Source: Akkermansiaceae bacterium (GTDB lineage Bacteria > Verrucomicrobiota > Verrucomicrobiia > Verrucomicrobiales > Akkermansiaceae). From it: 64,000 nt of DNA. A model generated the notes under the pieces. It made no database searches. It worked only from the letters and a program-made list of their open reading frames with translations, and was not told the DNA's origin. The stretch spans positions 62,001-126,000 of the forward strand of contig CAIXKE010000014.1 of the NCBI GenBank assembly GCA_903919975.1, given 5' to 3'. Positions 1-8,610 of the stretch are shown one piece after another; the first letter of the stretch is position 1, and every line of letters starts with the position of its first letter. A program made the translations under genes and the position numbers.

Positions 1-1002
1 GCCAGCGAGCACAAGGACATCGACGCCTGCTACGCCGGCGACATCGCCGCCATGGTCGGCCTGAAAAACGTCACCACCGGTGACACCCTCGCCGCCGACA
101 AATACGACGTCGTGCTCGAGCCTCCCACTTTCCCGGAACCCGTCATCTCGATGGCGGTTGAGCCGAGAACCAAGGTCGACCAAGAAAAACTTGCGATGGC
201 CCTCAGCCGCCTGTCCGAAGAGGACCCGACCTTCATGGTGAAAACCGATGAGGAAACCGGCCAAACCATCATTTCCGGCATGGGTGAGCTTCACCTGGAG
301 ATCATTATCGATCGCATCCGCCGCGAATTCAAAGTGGAGGCCAACACCGGCGCTCCTCAAATCGCCTACCGCGAAACCATCACCAAAGCCGCTGGCGGCG
401 AAGGCAAACTGGTCAAGCAATCCGGCGGCCGCGGCCAATACGGCCACGTCATCCTCTCGATGAAGCCCAATGAAAAGGGCAAGGGCCTGACCATCGAAAA
501 CAAAGTCGTCGGTGGCACCATCCCGAAGGAATACATCAGCGCCGTGCTCAAAGGCGTGAACGAAGCCATGACCAACGGTATCATCGCCGGCTACCCGGTC
601 ATCGATGTCCATGTCGAAATCCTCGATGGCTCCTACCACGATGTGGATTCCAACGAAAACGCCTTCACGATGGCCGCGATCTTCGCCATGAAGGACGGCT
701 TCAAGAAAGCTAAATCCATTTTGCTAGAGCCGATCATGGCCGTCGAAGTCTCCACTCCGGACGACTATCAAGGCGACGTGATGGGCGATTTGAGCCGCCG
801 CCGCGGACAAATCCAAAACACTGAATCCAAAGGCAAGCTCTCCATCGTGCATGCCAATGTCCCTCTCAAAGAAATGTTCGGCTACTCAACAGCCGTCCGT
901 ACCCTCTCATCAGGACGCGCTTCCTATGCGATGACCCCATCGCATTTCGAGCAAGTCCCCACCAGTATCGTCGAAGAGATCGTAAGCGACCGCCTCGGTT
1001 AG
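1..1002 (+). CDS. fusA: Elongation factor G, C-terminal part (cut by window start)
   Basis: Translational GTPase EF-G, which drives ribosomal translocation and, with RRF, ribosome recycling. The reading frame is open from base 1, so the GTPase domain lies outside the window. What is visible is the end of domain II ([18 protein letters not shown]), then domain III, domain IV and the C-terminal domain V (ending ...[10 protein letters not shown]). About 334 residues are present, roughly the second half of a ~700-residue protein. It sits 59 bp upstream of rpsJ, so the str-type genes run straight into the S10 cluster, as in many bacteria. Identification is from conserved EF-G segments and synteny. 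Confidence 0.97.
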   Translation, partial: ASEHKDIDACYAGDIAAMVGLKNVTTGDTLAADKYDVVLEPPTFPEPVISMAVEPRTKVDQEKLAMALSRLSEEDPTFMVKTDEETGQTIISGMGELHLEIIIDRIRREFKVEANTGAPQIAYRETITKAAGGEGKLVKQSGGRGQYGHVILSMKPNEKGKGLTIENKVVGGTIPKEYISAVLKGVNEAMTNGIIAGYPVIDVHVEILDGSYHDVDSNENAFTMAAIFAMKDGFKKAKSILLEPIMAVEVSTPDDYQGDVMGDLSRRRGQIQNTESKGKLSIVHANVPLKEMFGYSTAVRTLSSGRASYAMTPSHFEQVPTSIVEEIVSDRLG

Positions 1003-1061
1003 CCGAACCTGATCACTCGCCCTGTAGCCCACCACGTAAACCGTCAAACAACCTCTCCACC

Positions 1062-1370
1062 ATGGAAAATCAGAAAATACGCATCCGCCTGCGCGCCTTC
1101 GATCACCGCGCGATCGACCGCTCCGCCCAAGAAATCGTGGAGACCGCGAAGCGCACCGGCGCCCGCGTCGCCGGCCCGATCCCGCTTCCAACACGCATCG
1201 AGAAGTTCAGCGTCAACCGCTCGGTTCACGTTAACAAGAAGTCCGCCGAACAATTCGAAATCCGCACTCACAAGCGTTTGCTCGACATCGTCGATCCCAC
1301 CGCCCGCACCGTGGACGAGCTCAAAAAGCTCAACCTGCCAGCCGGTGTCGATATCACCATCCGCATCTGA
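1062..1370 (+). CDS. rpsJ: 30S ribosomal protein uS10
   Basis: uS10 of the 30S head, also the NusE subunit of antitermination complexes. The 102 residues match the usual length. Family segments are obvious: [14 protein letters not shown] near the N terminus, [16 protein letters not shown] in the middle and [10 protein letters not shown] at the end. The ATG is preceded by CAACCTCTCCACC, with no Shine-Dalgarno sequence, as for nearly every gene in this operon. It opens the S10 cluster after fusA. Confidence 0.98.
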   Translation: MENQKIRIRLRAFDHRAIDRSAQEIVETAKRTGARVAGPIPLPTRIEKFSVNRSVHVNKKSAEQFEIRTHKRLLDIVDPTARTVDELKKLNLPAGVDITIRI

Positions 1371-1393
1371 GTTCGGCATAACTGCCATCTTCG

Positions 1394-1428
1394 ATCCTCT
1401 ATCTCCAATCCTTTATCTTTATCTAGCC
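1394..1428 (+). repeat. 7-bp repeat array abutting the rplC start
   Basis: Five consecutive 7-bp units fill the last 35 bp of the rpsJ-rplC spacer and end exactly at the rplC ATG. The first four begin with ATC (for example ATCCTCT then ATCTCCA); the fifth is TCTAGCC. There is no Shine-Dalgarno motif. The period and phase match arrays before rpsS and rplN. Function unknown. Confidence 0.55.
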
Positions 1429-2064
1429 ATGTCACTCGGCCTTCTCGGCAAAAAAATCGGTATGACCCGCCTGTTCGACCAACAGGCCGGGACCATGATC
1501 CCCGTAACCGTCATCGACGTTTCCGGTAACACCATCCTTCAGACCAAGACCCCTGAGACCGACGGCTACACTGCCGTGCAAGTCGGCTTCAGCGATCAAA
1601 AGGAACAACGCGTCTCCAAGCCGGATCTCGGCCGCTTCAAGAAAGCCGGATCCACCCCGAAACGCTTCATTCAGGAATTCCGCTTCGAAGCCGGAGCCAC
1701 AGTGCCTGAAGCCCACACCGGAATGGAAACCTTCGTCGCCGGCCAATGGGTCGACGTCATCGGCAACACCAAGGGTAAAGGTTTCCAAGGCGCCATGAAA
1801 CGCTACGGATTCGGTGGCCTCAAGCAGAGCCACGGCTCGATGATGCATCGCCGGACCGGTTCCATCGGTGCGGGCTCCACCCCAGGCCGCGTCTGGAAAA
1901 ACCAACAGATGCCCGGTCACATGGGTACCAACCGCACCACCGTGCAAAACCTCAAAGTCGTCGCCGTTCGTCCGGAAGATGGCGTCATCCTCGTCTCTGG
2001 CGCGGTTCCTGGCACCAAGGGCAGTTATGTCACCGTGCGTCCTGCCAAGAAAAAGACCGCCTGA
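1429..2064 (+). CDS. rplC: 50S ribosomal protein uL3
   Basis: uL3, an early-assembly 50S protein reaching toward the peptidyl transferase centre. The start is the ATG giving MSLGLLGKKIGMTR; a longer in-frame opening from 1345 would read through the repetitive spacer and has no family support. The central loop region is conserved (KGKGFQGAMKRYGFGGLKQSHG and RTGSIGAGSTPGRVWK, which holds the Gln/Lys loop near the catalytic centre). Length 211 residues is typical. Third gene of the cluster. Confidence 0.97.
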   Translation: MSLGLLGKKIGMTRLFDQQAGTMIPVTVIDVSGNTILQTKTPETDGYTAVQVGFSDQKEQRVSKPDLGRFKKAGSTPKRFIQEFRFEAGATVPEAHTGMETFVAGQWVDVIGNTKGKGFQGAMKRYGFGGLKQSHGSMMHRRTGSIGAGSTPGRVWKNQQMPGHMGTNRTTVQNLKVVAVRPEDGVILVSGAVPGTKGSYVTVRPAKKKTA

Positions 2065-2101
2065 TCTCAAGGCCATCCGTTAACTCGTAAGATTCCAAGT
2101 C

Positions 2102-2710
2102 ATGTTCGCCAAGTCACTCACCGTAGAAGACGCCCAGGCCGCCAACCTCGTGATGGTCGGTCCGGAAAAAGGTCGCCAAGCTGTTCACGATCTCGTGACC
2201 GCCTACCGCGCCAACCGCCGCTCCGGCACCGCCTGCACCAAAACGCGCGGCGAGGTTTCCGGAAACAACAAGAAAATCTATAAGCAGAAGGGCACCGGTA
2301 ACGCTCGTCACGGCGACAAGCGCGCTCCCATCTTCGTCGGTGGTGGTGTCGTTTTCGGCCCACGTCCCCGCGATTACTCCAAGAAGGTCACCAAGACCGT
2401 CCGCAAGCTCGCGCTGCGCCGCGTCCTCGGCGACCTTATCCAAGGCGAAAAACTCAAGGTGGTTGATTCCTTCTCGATCGCCGACGGCAAAACTAAGTCG
2501 TTCATCACAGCCATCAACGCGCTCGCCGCACCGGGCAAGATCCTCTTGGTTTCCAACTCCTTCGATGAATCCACCTACTTGGCCGCCCGCAACGTGGCTT
2601 GGGTGCAACTCGTCACCGGATCCGACCTCAACGTCGAACAACTCCTCCTCGCCAATTCCGTCATCCTCGTGGGTGACGCCCTTCAAACTCTTGCGCAACG
2701 CAGCGCCTGA
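2102..2710 (+). CDS. rplD: 50S ribosomal protein uL4
   Basis: uL4 contributes to the constriction of the peptide exit tunnel and in E. coli autoregulates the S10 operon. The 202 residues include the tunnel-loop signature KIYKQKGTGNARHGDKRAPIF and GGVVFGPRPRDYSKK. The order rplC-rplD-rplW is standard. An S10-leader-like structure was not looked for upstream of the window. Confidence 0.97.
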   Translation: MFAKSLTVEDAQAANLVMVGPEKGRQAVHDLVTAYRANRRSGTACTKTRGEVSGNNKKIYKQKGTGNARHGDKRAPIFVGGGVVFGPRPRDYSKKVTKTVRKLALRRVLGDLIQGEKLKVVDSFSIADGKTKSFITAINALAAPGKILLVSNSFDESTYLAARNVAWVQLVTGSDLNVEQLLLANSVILVGDALQTLAQRSA

Positions 2711-2733
2711 ACCCCGGACCCCACACCGAGATC

Positions 2734-3018
2734 ATGAAAGATATTTACCAGGTCATTAAAAACGTCCGACTCAGTGAGAAGGCCTCCATGCTCCAGGAGA
2801 CCAACAACGAAGTCACCCTCGAAGTCGATCGCAAGGCTAACAAACTTGAGATCAAACAAGCGGTCGAACAACTCTTCGGAAAAACCGTCCTCGGCGTTCG
2901 CACCGCCAACTACGATGGGAAACTCCGCCGTCAACGCCGCGCTGATGCCGGCCGCACCAACCACTGGAAAAAAGCCATCGTCCGTCTCAAGGAAGGCGAA
3001 TCGCTCGATCTGATTTGA
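2734..3018 (+). CDS. rplW: 50S ribosomal protein uL23
   Basis: uL23 sits at the tunnel exit and is the docking site for trigger factor and SRP. It has 94 residues, with the typical opening (YQVIKNVRLSEKASMLQE) and the hairpin that binds 23S rRNA (EQLFGKTVLGVRTANYDGK). A 23-bp spacer follows rplD. Length and order are ordinary. Confidence 0.96.
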   Translation: MKDIYQVIKNVRLSEKASMLQETNNEVTLEVDRKANKLEIKQAVEQLFGKTVLGVRTANYDGKLRRQRRADAGRTNHWKKAIVRLKEGESLDLI

Positions 3019-3065
3019 GAGCCTGATCGCTCCTCCAATCACAACCACTTACCGTTCCGCGAGTC

Positions 3066-3905
3066 ATGCCACTGAAAAATTTCAAGCCAATCACCCCATC
3101 CGCGCGCTACAAGAATCTCCCGTCTTTCGAGGAGATCACCAAAAGCAAGCCTGAGAAGAGTCTTCTCACGCCCTTGAAGCGCAGCGGTGGTCGTAACAAC
3201 ACCGGCCGCATCACCTGCCGCCACATCGGCGGTGGCCACAAGCGCCACTATCGCCTCATCGACTTCCGTCGTGGCAAGCTCGACGTGCCAGCCAAGGTCA
3301 TCGGCATCGAATACGATCCGAACCGCACCTGCCGCATCGCGCTCATCCAATACGAAGACGGACAAAAGTCCTACATCCTCGCGCCACTTGGCCTTGAAGT
3401 CGGTTCCACCGTCGTTTCCGGTGCCAACGTCGCTCCCAAGACCGGCAACGCGATGCCACTCAGCGCCGTGCCGCTCGGCACATCCATCCACAACATCGAG
3501 TTGATCCCAGGCAATGGCGGCAAAGTCGCCCGTGCCGCCGGCCAGCTCGCAGTGCTCTCCAACCGCGATGGCGGCTGGGCACTCGTCAAAATGCCTTCCG
3601 GTGAAATCCGCCGCTTCAATGATCGTTGCTTCTGCACCATCGGCCAAGTCGGTAACCGCGACCACATGAATGAAACCTCCGGCAAAGCGGGCCGCACCCG
3701 CTGGCAGGGCGTTCGTCCGACCGTCCGCGGTATGACCATGAACCCCGTTGACCACCCGAACGGTGGTGGCGAAGGCAAGTCCAAGTCCGGTGGTGGTCGT
3801 CAGCACCTTCTCAGCCCATGGGGCCACGCGAAGGGCCAGAAGACCCGTAACAAGAAGAAGACCACCGCTGTCTTCATCGTCGAGTCCCGCCACAAGAAGA
3901 AGTAA
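3066..3905 (+). CDS. rplB: 50S ribosomal protein uL2
   Basis: uL2 is needed for subunit association and peptidyl transferase activity. The 279 residues are full length. Recognisable parts are [20 protein letters not shown], the RNA-binding domain with [15 protein letters not shown], and the C-terminal [20 protein letters not shown] containing the conserved histidine region. A long ORF antisense to it is a composition shadow. Confidence 0.98.
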   Translation: MPLKNFKPITPSARYKNLPSFEEITKSKPEKSLLTPLKRSGGRNNTGRITCRHIGGGHKRHYRLIDFRRGKLDVPAKVIGIEYDPNRTCRIALIQYEDGQKSYILAPLGLEVGSTVVSGANVAPKTGNAMPLSAVPLGTSIHNIELIPGNGGKVARAAGQLAVLSNRDGGWALVKMPSGEIRRFNDRCFCTIGQVGNRDHMNETSGKAGRTRWQGVRPTVRGMTMNPVDHPNGGGEGKSKSGGGRQHLLSPWGHAKGQKTRNKKKTTAVFIVESRHKKK

Positions 3906-3918
3906 TCCCTTCTTAATA

Positions 3919-3953
3919 ATCTGAAATCTCAAATCTGAAATCTCAAATTCCCC
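3919..3953 (+). repeat. 7-bp repeat array abutting the rpsS start
   Basis: ATCTGAA and ATCTCAA alternate twice (a perfect 14-bp unit twice over), followed by ATTCCCC and then directly the rpsS ATG. This is five 7-bp units with no Shine-Dalgarno motif. It is the clearest of the arrays in this operon. Confidence 0.7.
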
Positions 3954-4226
3954 ATGCCACGTTCCCTCAAGAAAGGCCCATTCGTTGATCAAAAGCTTCT
4001 CGCCAAGATTGACGCCGTCGCCGAAGCCGGATCCGACCGCAAGCCCATCAAAACCTGGAGCCGCAAGTCAATGATCACCCCGGATTTCGTCAGCCATAAC
4101 TTCGCTGTCCACAACGGTAAGACCTTCATCCCCGTTTACGTCACCGAAAACATGGTCGGCCACAAACTCGGCGAATTCGCTCCGACCCGTATCTTCCGTC
4201 AACACGGCGGTATCGGTAAGAAGTAA
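3954..4226 (+). CDS. rpsS: 30S ribosomal protein uS19
   Basis: uS19 of the 30S head, contacting the A-site finger and bridging to uS13. It has 90 residues with the signature [11 protein letters not shown] at the start and [27 protein letters not shown] at the end. In most bacteria rplV follows immediately; here another gene is inserted between rpsS and rplV. Confidence 0.98.
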   Translation: MPRSLKKGPFVDQKLLAKIDAVAEAGSDRKPIKTWSRKSMITPDFVSHNFAVHNGKTFIPVYVTENMVGHKLGEFAPTRIFRQHGGIGKK

Positions 4227-4256
4227 GACATCCAATTCCTTCAATTTTCCGCCAGC

Positions 4257-4982
4257 ATGCGACTCACTCTCCATTCCAAAGCTATTGCCACCGCCTTCGG
4301 GTTGTTGGCTGGCGCTGGAATGTGTGCGGGCCAAGCGCCGAATTCGGATCAGCTCCAGCAAGCCCTCATCGACTTGCAGGAGCAGAATCAAACTCTCCGC
4401 CGCAGCCTCACCGAGTCCAACCGCAGCGAAAAACAAGCGACCGAACAACTCGCCCAAGTCCGCGAACGGCTCGAAGCCCTCGGCAAAAACTTGCTCGATG
4501 GCGGTGATGACCGTCTCATCCAAGCGGCCGCCGATCTTCAACTCGCCAACGAACGGATCGCCGGACTCGAAAGCTCGGTCACACGCCTCACCAGTGCGGT
4601 CAATGATTACCTTCGCGAAGCGGTGGTTTCCGACCCGGATTCCAGACTTCGTGTCGAAACTTCACTAAGAGAGCTTGACGCTGTCCTCGGACTGCGCCAA
4701 AAGCCCCAGCCCGATGTCCGGACCGGCTCTCTCAAGCAGGCTCGCATCGTCAGCCTCGATCAGGAAAGTGACATGTTGGTTCTCAATATTGGCGAAAGCC
4801 AAGGAGCCAGAATCGGCATGACCTTCCGCCTCTCCCGCGGGCAACAGCCCTACGGAAAAGCCATTCTCGCAGATGTCCGCAAGGGCGTCAGCGGCGTCTT
4901 TGTCGAATCCCTCGACAACGGCACCGAAACACCTCGCCCCGGCGATCTCGCCATCCTCGAAACACAAGCCTCAGCGCAGTAA
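4257..4982 (+). CDS. Secreted coiled-coil protein inserted in the S10 operon, function unknown
   Basis: Family not recognised. The 241-residue product starts with a signal peptide (about residues 1-25, hydrophobic AIATAFGLLAGAGMCAG, likely cleavage near AG/Q). A long Gln/Glu/Leu-rich coiled coil follows to about residue 145. A compact beta-rich C-terminal domain comes next (about 155-238; LVLNIGESQGARIGMTFRL), resembling the small barrel-like domains at the ends of some envelope assembly proteins. It lies on the operon strand with 30-bp and 20-bp spacers, so it is very probably co-transcribed with ribosomal protein genes. That is odd for an exported protein. Codon usage looks like its neighbours, so this does not look recently acquired. 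The role is open; a periplasmic scaffold is possible. Confidence 0.85.
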   Translation: MRLTLHSKAIATAFGLLAGAGMCAGQAPNSDQLQQALIDLQEQNQTLRRSLTESNRSEKQATEQLAQVRERLEALGKNLLDGGDDRLIQAAADLQLANERIAGLESSVTRLTSAVNDYLREAVVSDPDSRLRVETSLRELDAVLGLRQKPQPDVRTGSLKQARIVSLDQESDMLVLNIGESQGARIGMTFRLSRGQQPYGKAILADVRKGVSGVFVESLDNGTETPRPGDLAILETQASAQ

Positions 4983-5002
4983 CCACTCACGTCCTCCTCT
5001 CC

Positions 5003-5431
5003 ATGGAAGTCAAAAGCACCACCAAATACGTACCGCTCTCGCCCAAAAAGGCGCGCCAGGTCACCCGTGAAATTCAAGGCCTGCCCGTTTCGAGCGCCCT
5101 GGACATTCTTACCTTCACTCCCAAGAAGGCAGCCCAATTGATCGGCAAGACCCTCAAAACCGCCATTGCGGATGCGGAAAACAATTTCTCGCTGGATACC
5201 GGCTCCCTTATCATCAAGGAAGCGGTCATCGGCTCTGCCCCCACCCAACGCCGCTTCAAGCCGCGCGCCAAGGGTTCCGCCGGCCCGATCCTCCGCCGCT
5301 CCATCCATATCTCCATCACGCTCGTGGGCTCCGCTCCCGAGAAGAAAAAAAGAACCGCTCGCAAGACGGTCTCTAAAAAAACCGAAGAAGCTCCCGCTGC
5401 AGCACCCGCCGCTTCGGAAGAACAAGCCTGA
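5003..5431 (+). CDS. rplV: 50S ribosomal protein uL22 with C-terminal tail
   Basis: uL22 lines the exit tunnel with its beta-hairpin. The core (residues ~1-112) shows STTKYVPLSPKKARQVTREI and AQRRFKPRAKGSAG-type sequence (here PTQRRFKPRAKGSAGPI). After HISITLVGSA comes a ~30-residue tail, first Lys/Arg-rich and then Ala/Glu/Pro-rich (EEAPAAAPAASEEQA). That makes 142 residues against ~110 for a plain uL22. The tail would project on the solvent side. Such extensions occur in several phyla. Confidence 0.96.
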   Translation: MEVKSTTKYVPLSPKKARQVTREIQGLPVSSALDILTFTPKKAAQLIGKTLKTAIADAENNFSLDTGSLIIKEAVIGSAPTQRRFKPRAKGSAGPILRRSIHISITLVGSAPEKKKRTARKTVSKKTEEAPAAAPAASEEQA

Positions 5432-5461
5432 ATCATTCTCTCCTAACATCCTTCACCGAAC

Positions 5462-6226
5462 ATGGGCCAGAAAGTAAATCCGATCGCATTCCGTCTCGCA
5501 GTCAATAAAGACTGGCGCTCGAAATGGTATGCCAGCGGCAAAGACTACACCAACAAGCTTCACGAAGACCTCGCCATCCGCGGGTATCTGAAGAACAAAC
5601 TCCAGAACGCAGGCCTCGCCCGTGTCGTCATCGAACGCGCTTGGAATAGCGTCCGCGTCACCCTTCACACCTCCCGTCCCGGTCTCATCATCGGTCGTCA
5701 GGGTAAGGAAATCGAAGTGATGACCAAGGAAATCACCGATCTCTGCAAAGGATCGCAAGTCAAAATCGACATCATCGAGATCCGCAAGCCCGAACTCGAC
5801 GCCCAATTGGTGGCCGAACAGATCGCTGTGCAACTTGAGCGCCGGATCAGCTTCCGCCGTGCCATGAAACGCGCTCTTCAAACCGCCATGGAATTCGGAG
5901 CCGAAGGCATCCGCCTCCGTTGCGCCGGCCGCCTCGGCGGTGCGGACATCGCCCGCGCTGAAGGTTACCGCGAAGGCAAAGTCCCTCTTCAAACTCTCCG
6001 CGTCCCTCTCGACTACGGCTTCGCAGAAGCCCGCACCGTTTACGGCATCATTGGCGTGAAGTGCTGGGTCAACAAGAAGGAAGACGACGGCACCGGCGGC
6101 AAGCCCGGCAATGATCGTGGCGACCGCGGTGACCGCGGTGGAGATCGTCGTGGCGGTGATCGCCGTGGTGGTGGTGATCGCGGCGGCAATGGCGGCGGCG
6201 ATCGTCGTCCCCCGAATCGCAACTGA
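5462..6226 (+). CDS. rpsC: 30S ribosomal protein uS3 with Arg/Gly/Asp-rich tail
   Basis: uS3 forms part of the mRNA entry channel and helps unwind structured mRNA. The start MGQKVNPIAFRLAV, the KH-type motif SRPGLIIGRQGKEIE near residue 75 and the C-terminal domain (KVPLQTLRVPLDYGFAEA) are all present. From about residue 204 the protein continues as a low-complexity tail of RGD, RGG and DRRGG units, extending it to 254 residues (E. coli has 233). The tail resembles RGG-type RNA-binding regions. uS5, its channel partner, also carries a Gly/Arg-rich extension. Confidence 0.97.
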   Translation: MGQKVNPIAFRLAVNKDWRSKWYASGKDYTNKLHEDLAIRGYLKNKLQNAGLARVVIERAWNSVRVTLHTSRPGLIIGRQGKEIEVMTKEITDLCKGSQVKIDIIEIRKPELDAQLVAEQIAVQLERRISFRRAMKRALQTAMEFGAEGIRLRCAGRLGGADIARAEGYREGKVPLQTLRVPLDYGFAEARTVYGIIGVKCWVNKKEDDGTGGKPGNDRGDRGDRGGDRRGGDRRGGGDRGGNGGGDRRPPNRN

Positions 6227-6263
6227 TATTCTAACTTAATAAATTCTCACCAATAACTTTTCT

Positions 6264-6269
6264 AGGAGG
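6264..6269 (+). promoter_or_regulatory. Canonical Shine-Dalgarno sequence of rplP
   Basis: AGGAGG lies 8 nt before the rplP ATG (CTAGGAGGACTGAGCTATG). It is the only perfect core in the fusA-map operon; the other genes have pyrimidine-rich or repeat leaders without it. Confidence 0.85.
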
Positions 6270-6277
6270 ACTGAGCT

Positions 6278-6697
6278 ATGCCTTTGATGCCCAAACGAAC
6301 CAAGTTCCGCAAGAGTCACCGCGGAAGCCGCTCTGGAAATGCCCAGAGTGGAACCACCGTCGCCTTCGGTGACTTCGGACTGCAAACCCTCGATCGCGGA
6401 TGGATGACCAACCGCCAAATCGAAGCCTGCCGGATCGCGATCAATCGCTGTCTCAAGCGTAAAGGCAAAGTCTGGATCCGTATTTTCCCACACAAGTCCA
6501 TCACTTCCCGTCCGCCTGAAACTCGGATGGGTAAAGGTAAGGGCGCCGTCGAAGGTTGGGTAGCCGTGATTCGTCCCGGCAACGTGCTCTTCGAAGTCGG
6601 TGGTGTGCCGGAATCCGCAGCGAAAGAAGCGATGCGTCTCGCATCCTACAAGCTCGGCATCCGCACCCGCCTCATCACCCGCAATCCGCACGCCTGA
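6278..6697 (+). CDS. rplP: 50S ribosomal protein uL16
   Basis: uL16 binds between the A-site tRNA elbow and 23S rRNA and is added late in 50S assembly. The 139 residues carry [10 protein letters not shown]-type sequence (here [16 protein letters not shown]), [18 protein letters not shown]-like sequence and [23 protein letters not shown], the conserved loop near the peptidyl transferase centre. It is the only gene of the operon with a perfect Shine-Dalgarno core, which suggests its translation is initiated or controlled differently. Confidence 0.98.
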   Translation: MPLMPKRTKFRKSHRGSRSGNAQSGTTVAFGDFGLQTLDRGWMTNRQIEACRIAINRCLKRKGKVWIRIFPHKSITSRPPETRMGKGKGAVEGWVAVIRPGNVLFEVGGVPESAAKEAMRLASYKLGIRTRLITRNPHA

Positions 6698-6723
6698 TCT
6701 CCATCCCTTACCCCGTCTGAACC

Positions 6724-6924
6724 ATGGCCAAAACGAAAGCCAAAGACATTAACGAACTCTCTGCTGACGAACTCACCGGCCGCCTTCGCGACCTGAAACA
6801 TGAGTCTCTCAACCTCCGGCTCCAACAATCCACCGGTCAACTTGAAAATCCCGCCCGCATCCGCCAGGTGCGCCGCGAGGCTGCTCAAATCATGACTGCC
6901 TTCACCGCGAAGAAAAGCGTCTGA
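6724..6924 (+). CDS. rpmC: 50S ribosomal protein uL29
   Basis: uL29 lies beside uL23 at the tunnel exit. It is 66 residues, entirely helical in prediction, with the family pattern INELSADELTGRLRDLKHES and ARIRQVRREAAQIMTAF. It follows rplP and precedes rpsQ as in most bacteria. Confidence 0.95.
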   Translation: MAKTKAKDINELSADELTGRLRDLKHESLNLRLQQSTGQLENPARIRQVRREAAQIMTAFTAKKSV

Positions 6925-6956
6925 GCCCAGATCCCAACGCAATCCCTATCATCACC

Positions 6957-7226
6957 ATGAGCGATAACTCAACGGACTCTCAAGTCCACCTCCGTAAAAC
7001 CCGCGTTGGCGTGGTCATCTCCGACAAGATGGACAAGACCCTCGTCGTCGAGCACGTCGCTCGTGTCCCTCACCCACGCTTCAACAAAATCGTCAAACGG
7101 TCGAAGAAATACTACGTCCATGACGAAACCAGCCAAGCCAAGATCGGCGATCGCGTCCGCATCGTCGAAACCAAGCCGCTGTCCAAACTGAAGCGTTGGA
7201 GCCTCGCCGAGGTCCTCACTCACTGA
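6957..7226 (+). CDS. rpsQ: 30S ribosomal protein uS17
   Basis: uS17 is a primary 16S rRNA binding OB-fold protein. It has 89 residues with RKTRVGVVISDKMDKTLVVE, the central HPRFNKIVKRSKKYYVHDE and the end IVETKPLSKLKRWSLAEV. The family motif KTR.G.V.S.KM.KT is intact. Confidence 0.97.
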   Translation: MSDNSTDSQVHLRKTRVGVVISDKMDKTLVVEHVARVPHPRFNKIVKRSKKYYVHDETSQAKIGDRVRIVETKPLSKLKRWSLAEVLTH

Positions 7227-7240
7227 AGTCGACTTCGCCA

Positions 7241-7275
7241 AATTTCAATTTTCAAATCTCAAATTCTTCTAAGTC
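7241..7275 (+). repeat. 7-bp repeat array abutting the rplN start
   Basis: The 35 bp before the rplN ATG read as five 7-bp units, of which the first three are close copies (AATTTCA, ATTTTCA, AATCTCA) and the last two are degenerate. The array ends exactly at the ATG. It is a weaker version of the rpsS leader array. Confidence 0.45.
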
Positions 7276-7641
7276 ATGATCCAGATGGAAACCATGCTCG
7301 CCGTCGCCGATAATACCGGTGCCCGCAGCGCAAAAATGATCGGCGTGCTCGGTAAACGCAGCCGCACCGCCTGCATCGGTGATGTCATCACCTGCCACAT
7401 CCGCGATTCCATCCCTACCGCCGCCGTCAAAAAAGGCAGCGTGGTCAAGGCTGTGGTCGTCCGCACCGCTTATCCAATCCGCCGCGCCGATGGCTCGACT
7501 CTTCGCTTCGATTCGAACGCGATTGTCATCATCGACAAAGACAACAATCCTCGCGGCACCCGGATCTTCGGCCCTGTCGCCCGTGAACTCCGCGAAAAGG
7601 CTTTCATGAAAATCGTTTCGCTCGCTCCCGAGGTCCTCTGA
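7276..7641 (+). CDS. rplN: 50S ribosomal protein uL14
   Basis: uL14 forms part of the intersubunit bridge B8. The 121 residues begin [16 protein letters not shown] and include the family segment [18 protein letters not shown] and [20 protein letters not shown], with full typical length. It opens the spc-type portion of the cluster. Confidence 0.98.
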   Translation: MIQMETMLAVADNTGARSAKMIGVLGKRSRTACIGDVITCHIRDSIPTAAVKKGSVVKAVVVRTAYPIRRADGSTLRFDSNAIVIIDKDNNPRGTRIFGPVARELREKAFMKIVSLAPEVL

Positions 7642-7678
7642 AACGCAATCCCTTTTACATCCTAACGTTTCTATCCCC

Positions 7679-7909
7679 ATGAGCCGCATCAAGACACACG
7701 TCAAAAAAGGCGACCAAGTCGAAATCATCACCGGTAACCACAAAGGCAAGCAAGGCACTGTGCTCCTCGTGGATGCTACCAAAGGTCGCGTCATCGTCGA
7801 AGGCGGCCGTCCGATCAAAAAGGCATCCAAGGCCACTGAAACCGAGCCCGGTGGTATCAAAACCATCGACGGTTCCGTCCACATCTCCAACGTCAAGAAA
7901 GTGGGCTGA
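7679..7909 (+). CDS. rplX: 50S ribosomal protein uL24
   Basis: uL24 initiates 50S assembly and carries a KOW motif, visible here as [20 protein letters not shown]. The protein has 76 residues, shorter than the ~104 of E. coli, but the KOW domain and the C-terminal [17 protein letters not shown] segment are complete. The difference lies in a short C terminus. Confidence 0.96.
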   Translation: MSRIKTHVKKGDQVEIITGNHKGKQGTVLLVDATKGRVIVEGGRPIKKASKATETEPGGIKTIDGSVHISNVKKVG

Positions 7910-7989
7910 AGCATGGCGCTTCGAAAGAAGTGCCTTCGCAACCGCCCGCGCTTAAGCGCCACAACAACCGCGCTGACCCGCAAAAAATA

Positions 7990-8574
7990 ATGAGCACACC
8001 CGCACTACAACAACACTACCTCGATAAGGTAGTTCCGGCTCTCCAGAAGAAGCTCGGATACACCAACCTTCACCAGGTCCCGCGCCTGGAGAAAATCGTC
8101 GTCACCTCGTGCATGGGCAAATCCCCGGACCGTAAGGTCGCCGTGGACGATGCCGTCAACGAGATCCAGAAGATCACCGGCCAACGGCCATCGGTCACCT
8201 ACTCGAAGAAATCGGTCGCCAATTTCAAATTGCGTGAAAACGAAGTCCTCGGCGCCCGCGTCACCTTGCGTGGTGCCCGCATGTGGGAGTTTCTTTATCG
8301 TTTCATCAATGTCACCGCTCCGAACATCCGCGACTTTCGCGGTATCTCCTCGAAGTCCTTTGACGGCCGCGGCAACTACGCCTGCGGCATCCAGGAACAG
8401 TCGATCTTCCCGGAAATCGAGATCGACCAGATCAAGCGCCAGATCGGTTTCGACCTGATCTTCGTCACCTCCGCCCCGACCGATGCCGAAGGACGCGCCC
8501 TGCTCATGGAGCTCGGCATGCCGTTCCGCGACATGAAAAAAGCCAACGAGGCCGAAGCGGTCGCCGCTGTCTGA
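7990..8574 (+). CDS. rplE: 50S ribosomal protein uL5
   Basis: uL5 anchors 5S rRNA in the central protuberance. The chosen ATG gives MSTPALQQHYLDKVVPAL, the standard uL5 opening; an in-frame upstream extension from 7930 is unsupported. 194 residues, with YSKKSVANFKLRENEVLGAR and IFPEIEIDQIKRQIGFDL. In most bacteria rpsN follows; here only 36 bp separate it from rpsH, so uS14 is not encoded at this position. Confidence 0.97.
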   Translation: MSTPALQQHYLDKVVPALQKKLGYTNLHQVPRLEKIVVTSCMGKSPDRKVAVDDAVNEIQKITGQRPSVTYSKKSVANFKLRENEVLGARVTLRGARMWEFLYRFINVTAPNIRDFRGISSKSFDGRGNYACGIQEQSIFPEIEIDQIKRQIGFDLIFVTSAPTDAEGRALLMELGMPFRDMKKANEAEAVAAV

Positions 8575-8610
8575 ACCGCCTAACCTAACGAAAATTTAAG
8601 AATCACCACC

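Noticed and set aside
1345-1428. Longer rplC, rplE (from 7930), rplF (from 8957) and grpE (from 34674) starts
   Set aside because: The extra residues come from repeats or overlap the previous gene and lack family support; the internal ATGs give the canonical N termini.
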